A stretch of 64,000 nucleotides of DNA from positions 13,385-77,384 of the forward strand of contig JBKBNP010000017.1 in the NCBI GenBank assembly GCA_046295215.1. Direction: 5' to 3'. A program made the position numbers and the translations under genes. This DNA comes from Szabonella sp046295215 (GTDB lineage Bacteria; Pseudomonadota; Alphaproteobacteria; Rhodobacterales; Rhodobacteraceae). Positions 1-7,243 of the stretch are shown here, piece after piece. Position 1 is the stretch's first letter. The number at the start of each line of letters is the position of its first letter. The notes beneath the pieces were generated by a model. It saw only the letters and a program-made list of their open reading frames with translations, did not search any database and was not told the origin of the DNA.

Positions 1-602
1 ATCACCGCCGATACCGGGCCGAAGCCGAACAGGATCAGCACCGGCACCAGATAGGCAAAGACCGGGATCGTCTGCATCAGGTCCAGAACGGGCGTGATCG
101 CTCGGTTGAAACCCTCCCAGCGATAGGCCGCCAGCCCCAGCACCAGCCCGCCCGTGATCCCGATCGGCACCGCAATCAGGATCGAGGCGAGCGTGACCAT
201 CGCGCTCGACCATTGCCCGAACACCGCCAGAAACAGGAAGGCCCCGCCCGACAGCGCCGCCAGCCCCCAGCCGCCTGCCCGATGCCCCAGCACCATCGCC
301 AGCCCGGTGACCGCCACCCAGCCCAAAGGCGGCAGCGCGCCGAATCCGCCCGACAACAGCCCCAGCACCACGCGGTAGGGCATGTCGATCACCGCCGAAA
401 CCCCGCGCGTCAACTCGCGGAAGGTGAACAGGCCAAAACTCGCGTCGTTCAAGAGCCAGCGCACAAAGGAACTGATCCAGCGCGCCGCCGGCACCTGTGC
501 CGCGCGTGGCCAGTCAAAGGCCCAAGGGACAAGCGGCTTGCCGAAAGCCACGAACAGCACCCCCGCCGCTAGCACTCCGCCCCAGATCAGCGCCCCCCGC
601 AT
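1..602 (-). CDS. Glycine betaine/proline-type ABC transporter permease (partial, C-terminus off window)
   Basis: This is the inner-membrane permease of an osmoprotectant-type ABC importer (ProW/OpuAB family). The minus strand is open from the ATG at 602 to the window edge, giving about 200 residues. The translation begins MRGALIWGGVLAAG and holds several hydrophobic segments, among them VAVTGLAMVLG and the run around LASILIAVPIGITGGLVLGL. The last part, ITPVLDLMQTIPVFAYLVP, is the typical entry to the BPD_transp_1 region, so the EAA loop lies outside the window. The ATG follows the ATPase stop codon by one base (TGAgATG), which implies translational coupling. With the ATPase and binding protein upstream it forms an X-V-W operon. 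The substrate class is inferred from family; betaine, proline or a related compatible solute is likely. Confidence 0.88.
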   Translation of the reverse strand, partial: MRGALIWGGVLAAGVLFVAFGKPLVPWAFDWPRAAQVPAARWISSFVRWLLNDASFGLFTFRELTRGVSAVIDMPYRVVLGLLSGGFGALPPLGWVAVTGLAMVLGHRAGGWGLAALSGGAFLFLAVFGQWSSAMVTLASILIAVPIGITGGLVLGLAAYRWEGFNRAITPVLDLMQTIPVFAYLVPVLILFGFGPVSAV

Positions 603-603
603 C

Positions 604-1626
604 TCAGCCCTCCAGCATCAGCGCCACGACATCGGCGCGGTGCAGATGGCCCAAGGTTGCGCCCGCCGGATCGGTCACGCGAACTGTGTCATGGGTCAGA
701 AACAGCGGGGCCGCCTCAGCCAGGCGGGTGCGGGCGGGAATTGCGGGCTCCGGCTCCGGTCCGGTCGCGGGGCGCATCAGGCGCTCCACCGGCACGACCT
801 TGGCCTTGGCCACCGCGCGGGTGAATTCAGCCACATATTCGGTGGCCGGGTTCATCACCAGATCCTCGGGCGTGCCCACCTGCACCACCGCGCCATCCTT
901 CATGATGGCGATGCGGTCGGCCAGCCGGATCGCCTCGTCGAAATCATGGGTGATGAACACGATGGTCTTTTTCAGCACCGATTGCAGGCGGATGAATTCA
1001 TCCTGCATCTCGCGCCGGATCAGCGGGTCCAGCGCGGAAAAGGGTTCGTCCAGAAACCACAGTTCCGGGTCGGCGGCGAGGCTGCGGGCGATGCCCACGC
1101 GCTGTTGCTGACCACCCGACAACTGGCGCGGAAAGGCATCCTCGCGCCCCTGCAATCCGACAAGCGCCACCATGCGGCGCGCGCGGTCCTCGCGTTCGGC
1201 GCGGCCAACCCTCTGCACCTCCAGCGGAAAGGCCACGTTCTGCGCCACGGTCAGATGCGGCAACAGCGCGAAATGCTGGAACACCATCCCCATCTTGTGC
1301 CGCCGCAAGTCGCGCATCTGGCCCTCGGACATGGCGAGGAGGTTCTGGCCATGAAACAGGATCTCCCCCGCCGTGGGTTCGATCAGCCGCGACAGGCAGC
1401 GCACCAGCGTCGATTTGCCGGATCCCGACAGGCCCATGATGACAAAGATCTCGCCCGCCGCGATTTCCAGATCCACCGCGCGCACGGCAGGGATATGGCC
1501 TTTGGCCGCGAATTGTTCCGCCGTCGCATCCGGTCCGAGATCCGACAGCACCCGACCTGCCTGCGGGCCAAAGACCTTCCAGACATCGCGGCAGACCAGC
1601 ATCGGCGCGTTCGGGGGTGAAGTCAC
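604..1626 (-). CDS. Glycine betaine/proline-type ABC transporter ATP-binding protein (ProV-like)
   Basis: This is the ATPase energising the betaine-type importer. It shows Walker A GLSGSGKST, the signature LSGGQQQRVGIARSL, Walker B LWFLDEPFSALD and a switch histidine in VFITHDFDEA. The frame is open upstream to 1764, but that would overlap the binding-protein gene. I chose the GTG at 1626 (VTSPPNAPMLVC) because GAGGA lies about 6 bases before it; the ATG at 1602 has no ribosome site. That gives 340 residues, shorter than the roughly 400 of E. coli ProV. The C-terminal part (AEFTRAVAKAKVVPVERLMRP onward) keeps only what may be a partial CBS region, so osmosensing by tandem CBS domains may be reduced. 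Confidence 0.9.
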   Translation of the reverse strand: MTSPPNAPMLVCRDVWKVFGPQAGRVLSDLGPDATAEQFAAKGHIPAVRAVDLEIAAGEIFVIMGLSGSGKSTLVRCLSRLIEPTAGEILFHGQNLLAMSEGQMRDLRRHKMGMVFQHFALLPHLTVAQNVAFPLEVQRVGRAEREDRARRMVALVGLQGREDAFPRQLSGGQQQRVGIARSLAADPELWFLDEPFSALDPLIRREMQDEFIRLQSVLKKTIVFITHDFDEAIRLADRIAIMKDGAVVQVGTPEDLVMNPATEYVAEFTRAVAKAKVVPVERLMRPATGPEPEPAIPARTRLAEAAPLFLTHDTVRVTDPAGATLGHLHRADVVALMLEG

Positions 1627-1651
1627 GTCAGTCCTCGGCGGCAAGGGAAAA

Positions 1652-1682
1652 CCGCCGTCCGTGAGGGGATCGCGGACGGCGG
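1652..1682 (-). terminator. Hairpin with T-tract between binding-protein and ATPase genes
   Basis: A perfect 10-bp stem, CCGCCGTCCG (1652-1661) with CGGACGGCGG (1673-1682), encloses an 11-base loop. Read on the minus strand it is followed by TTTTCCC. It lies just past the stop of the binding-protein gene and before the ATPase start, so it probably acts as a leaky terminator or 3'-end stabiliser. That would leave more mRNA for the binding protein than for the ATPase and permease. Confidence 0.75.
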
Positions 1683-1702
1683 TCAGAGGGGCCAGCGCCG
1701 GA

Positions 1703-2653
1703 TCAGTTGATCCAGCCGGACCAGCGCGCCTCGTTCTGTTCCATCCAGTCTGCGACGACCGCATCGACCGTGGCCCCGTTCAGGTCCACCTCGGTAATCA
1801 TCGCGCCCATCTCGTCATTGTCGACCGTCATGGCCTCGATCGCCTTTTTCGCGGTCGGCCATTTCTGTTCCAGACCGGTCCATGCGACTTTCCAGATATT
1901 CCCGAAGGGTTTGCCGCAATCATAGGCGAGGTCCGGGTTGATGCCCCAGGCCGGATCCGCATAGCACTCGGGCGTGTATTCCGGAAATTCGACCCAGGCA
2001 CCGTCATATTTGGTGGGCGCCCAGTGCGGCGCATAGATCCACAGCATGATCGGGGCCTGCCGCTGGATCGCGGATTCAAGCTCCGCAAACAGGGCGGCAT
2101 CCGTGCCGGCATGGATCACCTCGAACGGCAGGTCCAGCGCCTCGACCCGTTCCTCGTCAAACCCGCCCCATGTCACCGGACCACCCAGATAACGGCCCTT
2201 GGGTGCGGTTTCGGCAGTGGCGAAGGCGGCGGCGCAATCGGCCTCTTTCAACGCTTCCCAGTTCGGCAGGCCGGGGCATTTTTCGGCCATATAGGACGGA
2301 TACCACCATTCCTCCTTGGCCCACATGCCCGTCGCACCAAGGTTGACCACATTGCCCGTCGCGGTCGCGGCATCCATCGCCTCGCGCCCCGTGGCTTCCC
2401 AGATTTCCATGGCAACATGCAGATCGCCGGTTTCCAGCCCCGCAAATTGCGCCAGGTAATCGGCCTGCACATATTCGACGTTCAGCCCGGCCTTTTGCAG
2501 CACCGACCCCATGATCTGCGTGGTAATGAGCTGCCCCGTCCAGTCATGCAAAGTCAGCCGGATCGGGTCGGGACTGTCTTGCGCCATGACCGCCCCCGCC
2601 GACATCAGCGCCAGCGCGGATGCGGCACAGAAGGATTTTCCGGTGAATGTCAT
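1703..2653 (-). CDS. Glycine betaine/proline-type substrate-binding protein (ProX/OpuAC family)
   Basis: This is the periplasmic solute receptor of the upstream end of the operon (316 residues). The N-terminus MTFTGKSFCAASALALMSAGAVMAQ is a clear Sec signal peptide with an AQ-type cleavage site. The mature part begins with IRLTLHDWTGQLIT. It is rich in tryptophan, as expected for a cation-pi box that holds quaternary amines, for example MWAKEEWWYPSY, LWIYAPHWAPTKYDG and the C-terminal ARWSGWIN. It is first in the operon and a terminator-like hairpin follows it. The family is OpuAC; the exact ligand (betaine, choline, proline betaine or dimethylsulfoniopropionate) cannot be read from sequence alone. 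Confidence 0.88.
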   Translation of the reverse strand: MTFTGKSFCAASALALMSAGAVMAQDSPDPIRLTLHDWTGQLITTQIMGSVLQKAGLNVEYVQADYLAQFAGLETGDLHVAMEIWEATGREAMDAATATGNVVNLGATGMWAKEEWWYPSYMAEKCPGLPNWEALKEADCAAAFATAETAPKGRYLGGPVTWGGFDEERVEALDLPFEVIHAGTDAALFAELESAIQRQAPIMLWIYAPHWAPTKYDGAWVEFPEYTPECYADPAWGINPDLAYDCGKPFGNIWKVAWTGLEQKWPTAKKAIEAMTVDNDEMGAMITEVDLNGATVDAVVADWMEQNEARWSGWIN

Positions 2654-2747
2654 GGCAGCCCCCCAAGGTCATTTCATATCCCTGCATCAAGTAACGGCCA
2701 GCACCGGCCATGAGTCAATTGCCTTCTGTGGGAATTTGTGTCTTTTC

Positions 2748-2770
2748 TGACCGAATATGACCGAACATGG
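2748..2770. promoter_or_regulatory. Candidate DeoR-type operator (10-bp-spaced direct repeat)
   Basis: TGACCGAA is repeated directly at 2748-2755 and 2758-2765, one helical turn apart, in the gap between the divergent betaine-importer and deoR-type genes. The repeat ends about 46 bases before the regulator start. The stretch 2753-2770 recurs with 16 of 18 identities at 5842-5859 in the neighbouring TRAP operon. Direct-repeat operators are known for several DeoR-family repressors. Assignment to this regulator is inferred from position. Confidence 0.45.
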
Positions 2771-2811
2771 GTCTTGCGCCCGAAAATCGGGCAATCCGCC
2801 ACGAGGCTCCG

Positions 2812-3567
2812 ATGCTGTCCAAACGCCATGCCGAAATCCTGCGGATCCTTGACACGCAAGGCACTGTGACCATCGCCGCCCTGTCCGAGGCGATGGGGGT
2901 CAGTTCCGAAACCGTGCGGCGCGACGTGCGCCCGCTGGTCGAAGGCGGCGCGGTTCTGCGGATGCATGGCGCGATCAGCCTGTCCACCCAGGGCGGAGAG
3001 GCCCCCTTTCGCCGCCGGATGCGCGAAAATGCCGTGGCCAAACAGGCGATTGCGCAATCGGTTGCGGCAACCATCGCACATGGTGACAGCGTGATGATGG
3101 ACACCGGCACGACGACCAGCTTTCTGGCCCGCGCGCTGACCCGGCACCGGCGGTTGACCGTCATCACCAACTCCACCGATGTCGCGCGCACGCTGGCCGG
3201 GGGCGAGGGCAACCGCATCTTCCTCGCCGGGGGTCAGATCATCGGCGATTCGGGGGCGGTGCTGGGGGCACAGGCGATCCGCTTCGTGCAGGGCTATTCC
3301 GCCGCCCATGTGGTGATTTCGGCGGGCGGCGTGGAGGATGACGAGATCATGGACTATGACGAGGCCGAGGCCGAATTCGGCCGGGCGCTTCTGGACCGGG
3401 GCGACCGTCGCATTCTTGCGACCGATGCCACAAAATTCGGGCGACGGGGTCTTGTCACGGTCTGCGGATTCGACCGGCTGCATGTGATGGCAACCGATGT
3501 CGCACCCCCACCCCGCGTGGCAGAGGCGATGGCACAAGCGGGCACGGCCTTGCTCCTCCCGGTCTGA
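2812..3567 (+). CDS. DeoR-family transcriptional regulator
   Basis: This is a cytoplasmic DNA-binding regulator of 251 residues, the usual DeoR/GlpR length. The N-terminal winged helix is LSKRHAEILRILDTQGTVTIAALSEAMGV, with the recognition helix SSETVRRDV. The C-terminal DeoR effector domain follows, with the phospho-sugar-site-like GTTTSFLARAL and a late DATKFGRRG motif. I start at the ATG at 2812, which has GAGG 8 bases upstream; an in-frame ATG at 2767 would add a non-homologous leader that overlaps the putative operator. It is divergent from the betaine importer and convergent with the TRAP operon. Family members usually repress a nearby sugar or polyol pathway. Neither neighbour is a sugar system, so the target is uncertain. 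Confidence 0.88.
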   Translation: MLSKRHAEILRILDTQGTVTIAALSEAMGVSSETVRRDVRPLVEGGAVLRMHGAISLSTQGGEAPFRRRMRENAVAKQAIAQSVAATIAHGDSVMMDTGTTTSFLARALTRHRRLTVITNSTDVARTLAGGEGNRIFLAGGQIIGDSGAVLGAQAIRFVQGYSAAHVVISAGGVEDDEIMDYDEAEAEFGRALLDRGDRRILATDATKFGRRGLVTVCGFDRLHVMATDVAPPPRVAEAMAQAGTALLLPV

Positions 3568-3640
3568 CAGTTTCCCCCGGAACGGAAAGGACCGCACCCC
3601 CGGATAAAGGGGCGGCCCTCTCGTTCTTTGCGCCGAGGCG

Positions 3641-5818
3641 TCAGTCCCTGCCGCGCGCCAAGGTCTCGGGCGTGACAAAGCGTTTCTGCACCGCCCAGAC
3701 CAGAACAGCAGCCGCAATGCCGATCCCGTCCGTCAGCCAGCCGCCCGCGATCATGCTCAGCGCCGCCACCATCAGCACCGCCCGCAAGGGCAGCGACAGC
3801 ACCCCAAAGAACCAGCCCTGCACGGTCGAGGACAAGAGGTAGATCCCGAAGGCCGCCGAGATGAACACATGCAGGATCTCGCCGAATTCACCCTGCATCA
3901 ACAGCGCCGGAGAGCTGAAGAACATGAACGGCACGACAAAGGCCGCCAGCCCGATCTTGAAGCTTTCGACACTGGTTTTCATCGGGTCGGATTGTGAAAT
4001 CGCCGCGCCTGCATAGGCTGCCAGCGCCACGGGCGGGGTGATTGCCGACATCACCGCAAAGTAGAAGATGAAGAAGTGTGCGGTCAGCGGCTGGATGCCC
4101 ATCTGGATCAGCCCCGGCGCGATCACGCTTGCCGCCACCGCATAGGCCGCCGTGGTGGGCATCCCCATCCCCAGAACGATCGACACGATCATGGCAAAGA
4201 ACAGCGCCAGCCCCTGATTCTGGTCGGCCAGACCCAGCAGCAGCGACGAAAACCGCGTCCCGATCCCGGTCAGCGCGATGACCCCCACGATCACCCCTGC
4301 CGCCGCACAGACCGCCACCAGTTGCAGCGTCATCTTGGTCGCGATCTCGAAGGCATAGAGGATCTGCTTCGGCCCCATCTTGTAGGGCGTCAACCACGAC
4401 ACGACGGCAGCCGAGGCCATGGCCAGCGTGCCCGCCCGGATCACCGAATACCCCATGAACAGCGCGGAAATCAGGATGATGATCGGCAGGAACAGATAGA
4501 CCTGTTTGGCCAGCTTGCGGAATTGCGGCAACTCGTTGCGCGGCAGGCCCTTCATCCCGAATTTCTGCGCGTAGAGGTCCACGTTGAAATAGACGCTCAT
4601 GAAATACAGCACCGCCGGGATGATCGCCGCGATCACGATCTCGGAATAGGCGATGCCGGTGATTTCCGACATGATGAAGGCGCCCGCCCCCATGATCGGC
4701 GGCAGGATCTGCCCGCCGGACGAGGCCGCCGCCTCCACCGCCGCCGCCGTCTGCGGGCGGTATCCGACACGCTTCATCAGGGGGATGGTCAGTGACCCGG
4801 TCGCCACCACATTGCCCGCCGAGGTGCCGTTGATCATGCCCATCAGGCCCGACCCGAACACTGCAACCTTGGCCGGCCCGCCGCGTGACCCACCCGCCAC
4901 GGCAAAGGCGAAATTCACGAAATACTCCCCCACTCGACTGGCCTGAAGGAAGGCGGCAAAGACTACGAACAGGATGATATAGGTCGAGGAAATCGCCGTC
5001 GTCGGGCCAAGGATGCCCTGATCGGTGTAGATATAGGTGAAGAACCGCGACACCGAATAGCCGCGATGTTGCAGGATGCCCGGCAGCCAGGGCCCGATGA
5101 AGCTGTAAAGCACGAACACCGCCGCGATGATGACCAGCGCCAGCCCCGCCAGCCGCCGCGTCACCTCCAGAATGAGGATCACCCCCGCCATCGCCGCCAG
5201 CATATCGGCATCCTTGGCCAAGGCCGTGCCCGCCCGCAGCCGCAGGAACGGCGCATGGTGGATGATGTAGAGCGCGACAGTCACCGAGGCCACGGCGAGG
5301 AAAATGTCTGCAAGGTCAATGCGCGCACGGTCCCGCCCCGGCATCAGCCAGCCCATTGCGATCAGCCAGACCGTGCCCGCCACCAGCGGATAGCCAAAGC
5401 TCCAGACAAGTGCTGTCTTGGCCGCAGCCTGATCGACGCTTCCGCCGATCACGAAAAGGGATGCCGCCTGAAGAAAGGCGATGCCGACCAGAACCGCCCC
5501 CGGTGCCAGCAGGATCAGATAGCTGTTCCGCGGCATCGCATGATGCGGCCGGTCGGTGTTTCCGGCGAAAATACCCGAGGAAAACAGAACGAAGGCCAGC
5601 GCCAGCCCGCCCCCCACATGGACCAGCCGGTAAACCCAGGGCTCCAGCGGATAGAGGTTCATCACCCCAACATGGAACCCGGTATAGGCCACGCACAGCG
5701 CCGCCACGATAAGATGCGTCATGCCCACCGGGATGCGCTGGTTCGAGGCGTAGATTTCCTTGTCCACGCCATCGGCAATAAGATCCGGACCGGGCGCATC
5801 CTGTTCGGTGGCGGTCAT
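3641..5818 (-). CDS. TRAP transporter permease, fused 4TM/12TM (TAXI type)
   Basis: This is the membrane part of a tripartite ATP-independent periplasmic transporter, driven by an ion gradient. Small (DctQ-like) and large (DctM-like) subunits are fused in one 725-residue chain, as is normal for TRAP-TAXI systems. Hydrophobic segments run through the whole protein. The large domain carries the glycine-rich GGSRGGPAKVAVFGSGLMGMINGTSAGNV region and GMGMPTTAAYAV. I start at the ATG at 5818 (MTATEQDAPG), which has GGGAGGA just upstream; a further in-frame ATG at 5857 lacks this. It follows the binding-protein gene by 120 bases that hold a hairpin and an operator-like sequence. The substrate is not known; TAXI systems often carry glutamate or dicarboxylates. 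Confidence 0.9.
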   Translation of the reverse strand: MTATEQDAPGPDLIADGVDKEIYASNQRIPVGMTHLIVAALCVAYTGFHVGVMNLYPLEPWVYRLVHVGGGLALAFVLFSSGIFAGNTDRPHHAMPRNSYLILLAPGAVLVGIAFLQAASLFVIGGSVDQAAAKTALVWSFGYPLVAGTVWLIAMGWLMPGRDRARIDLADIFLAVASVTVALYIIHHAPFLRLRAGTALAKDADMLAAMAGVILILEVTRRLAGLALVIIAAVFVLYSFIGPWLPGILQHRGYSVSRFFTYIYTDQGILGPTTAISSTYIILFVVFAAFLQASRVGEYFVNFAFAVAGGSRGGPAKVAVFGSGLMGMINGTSAGNVVATGSLTIPLMKRVGYRPQTAAAVEAAASSGGQILPPIMGAGAFIMSEITGIAYSEIVIAAIIPAVLYFMSVYFNVDLYAQKFGMKGLPRNELPQFRKLAKQVYLFLPIIILISALFMGYSVIRAGTLAMASAAVVSWLTPYKMGPKQILYAFEIATKMTLQLVAVCAAAGVIVGVIALTGIGTRFSSLLLGLADQNQGLALFFAMIVSIVLGMGMPTTAAYAVAASVIAPGLIQMGIQPLTAHFFIFYFAVMSAITPPVALAAYAGAAISQSDPMKTSVESFKIGLAAFVVPFMFFSSPALLMQGEFGEILHVFISAAFGIYLLSSTVQGWFFGVLSLPLRAVLMVAALSMIAGGWLTDGIGIAAAVLVWAVQKRFVTPETLARGRD

Positions 5819-5841
5819 GGCTTCCTCCCTCGGGGTCAGCA

Positions 5842-5859
5842 GAATATGTCGGAACATGG
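5842..5859. promoter_or_regulatory. Second copy of the DeoR-gap sequence, in the TRAP operon leader
   Basis: GAATATGTCGGAACATGG (plus-strand reading) matches GAATATGACCGAACATGG at 2753-2770 in 16 of 18 positions. It lies 24-41 bases before the TRAP permease start. An 8-bp hairpin (CGGCCCGG 5901-5908 with CCGGGCCG 5924-5931) stands between it and the binding-protein gene. It may be an operator for the neighbouring DeoR-family protein; this is inference from sequence similarity and position only. Confidence 0.35.
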
Positions 5860-5900
5860 ACCCGGCTGCGGCCTCCTCGCCGTGCTTCGGGTCATGGGGT

Positions 5901-5931
5901 CGGCCCGGTCCGATGATGGTGGCCCGGGCCG
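5901..5931 (-). terminator. Hairpin after TAXI binding-protein gene
   Basis: CGGCCCGG (5901-5908) pairs perfectly with CCGGGCCG (5924-5931) around a 15-base loop, 8 bases past the stop of the TAXI binding-protein gene on the minus strand. There is no T-tract, so I read it as an mRNA 3'-end stabiliser or partial terminator inside the operon, not a full stop. Confidence 0.4.
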
Positions 5932-5938
5932 GATCGCA

Positions 5939-6910
5939 TCACTTCAGGTTGTCAGGAACCGTCTGGCCCTTTTCCTCGAGGTAGCGCACGGCACCCGGAT
6001 GGAATGGCATGAAAGTGTTCTTGTTCCAGTTTTCCAGCAGAGTCTCGCTGGCGGCGGCGTGGATCTGGACCATGCGGTCCGGGTTGTCCATCGCCAGCTT
6101 GGTGATCTCGTAAGCCAGCGTTTCCGGCATGTCGGCATGGGCAATGGCGAAGTTCCACAGCGCGACCGTGTTCTGGTCATAGTCATGGCCCGCATAGGTG
6201 CCCGCCGCAATGGTCAGCGGTGCCATCGCAGGGAAGGCTTCCAGAATCTTCGGCAGCTCCTCATCCGTGAAGCCGAACATCACCACATCCTGGCTGGCGG
6301 CGAGTTCCGCGAAGGCCGAAATCGGCACACCCGCCGCAAAGGCGAAAGCGTCGATCAGACCATCCCCCAACTGGCCCGCGGCATCCGAGGCACCCGCATT
6401 GGAAATCGTCGCACTTACGCCCAGCGCCGAGATGAACTGCGGCCAATAGGTGCCCGGCGTGCCGCCCGCAGGCCCCACCGAAACCCGCTTGCCCGCCAGA
6501 TCCGACACCGAATTGATGCCCGAGGACCGCAGCGCGATCACCTGGAACGGCGTCTGATACATCGGGAACAGCGCACGGATGGATCTATGCTCCAGCCCCG
6601 GGGCCAGTTCCGACTTGCCGATCCAGGCATCATAGGCCGGACCCATGGTGACAAGGCCCATCAGGTGGTCGCCGGTTTCCACCAGTGTCACATTCTGCAC
6701 CGGGCCGCCGGTCACTTCGCCGGTCGCGGCGATGCCAAGCGCTTCGGCGACATAGGACGCAAAGCCGTTGCCATAGACGAAATAGGTGCCACCCTGGCTT
6801 GCCGTGCCGATGGTCATGGAATTGGGCCAGCCGGTCTTGTCCTGCGCCTGCGCGCTGCCCATGGCAAAGGTGGCAGCCATTGCCATGGCTGCAATCATCT
6901 TGATGGTCAT
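5939..6910 (-). CDS. TAXI-family TRAP transporter solute-binding protein
   Basis: This is the periplasmic receptor of the TRAP-TAXI transporter (323 residues). The Sec signal MTIKMIAAMAMAATFAMGSAQAQ is followed by the family hallmark WPNSMTIGTASQGGTYFVYG. A second typical block is GKRVSVGPAGGTPGTYWPQF. A strong ribosome site (GGGAGGATCAC) precedes the ATG at 6910. It is first in a two-gene operon with the fused permease. The DctB/DctD-like pair lies upstream on the same strand and may control it, although I could not find a convincing -24/-12 promoter in the leader. Confidence 0.9.
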   Translation of the reverse strand: MTIKMIAAMAMAATFAMGSAQAQDKTGWPNSMTIGTASQGGTYFVYGNGFASYVAEALGIAATGEVTGGPVQNVTLVETGDHLMGLVTMGPAYDAWIGKSELAPGLEHRSIRALFPMYQTPFQVIALRSSGINSVSDLAGKRVSVGPAGGTPGTYWPQFISALGVSATISNAGASDAAGQLGDGLIDAFAFAAGVPISAFAELAASQDVVMFGFTDEELPKILEAFPAMAPLTIAAGTYAGHDYDQNTVALWNFAIAHADMPETLAYEITKLAMDNPDRMVQIHAAASETLLENWNKNTFMPFHPGAVRYLEEKGQTVPDNLK

Positions 6911-7243
6911 GTGATCCTCCCAAGGATTCTGCTTCAGGGCACAAGGCCCCGGCTCCGTCAGGGAAGCCCCGCCGGATACGCCGACATAAGAGACGCCCCC
7001 GGCCCATCCATCAACCGCCTTGACCCGTCCACGCCGATGTTTGCGCCATCATCCGCCGCCATTTGTGTGGAAATCGTAACATCCCTTGTGGAAAGCGGGG
7101 GGAGACTCCCCCATTCCCCCCCATATCGCATGAAGCCGCCTCTTTTCTGTCCGGAAATATCCTCGGGGGGTGAGGCCCTTCAGGGCCGAGGGGGGCAGAC
7201 AGCCCCCCTTACTTGCGGCCCGGCCAGCCGCGCGGCACCCGGT
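6911..7243. other. 333-bp gap: leader of the TAXI operon and one intergenic repeat
   Basis: No gene is supported here. The right part holds a G/C-rich hairpin region and a copy of the dispersed repeat (7148-7209). The left part is the presumed promoter region of the TAXI operon. A TGGC with GC about 12 bases on is visible near 7035-7050 on the minus strand, but its spacing and second element do not fit the sigma-54 consensus. Confidence 0.6.
7148..7209 (+). repeat. Dispersed intergenic hairpin repeat, copy A
   Basis: The element has the conserved left part AAATATCCTCGGGGGGTG, a small middle hairpin (GGCCCTTCAGGGCC) and the right hairpin GGGGGGC-AGACA-GCCCCCC (7190-7208), a perfect 7-bp stem. 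Further copies are at 34086, 39841 (reverse), 43144, 46986 and 50385. It lies downstream of the regulator operon and upstream of the TAXI gene. Confidence 0.8.

Noticed and set aside
3575..3635. Terminator between the convergent deoR-type and TRAP genes
   Set aside because: GGACCGCACCCC and GGGGCGGCCC pair only with mismatches and no T-tract follows; too weak to call.
7030..7055. Sigma-54 promoter for the TAXI operon
   Set aside because: TGGC and GC elements are present on the minus strand but spacing and the -12 TTGC do not fit.
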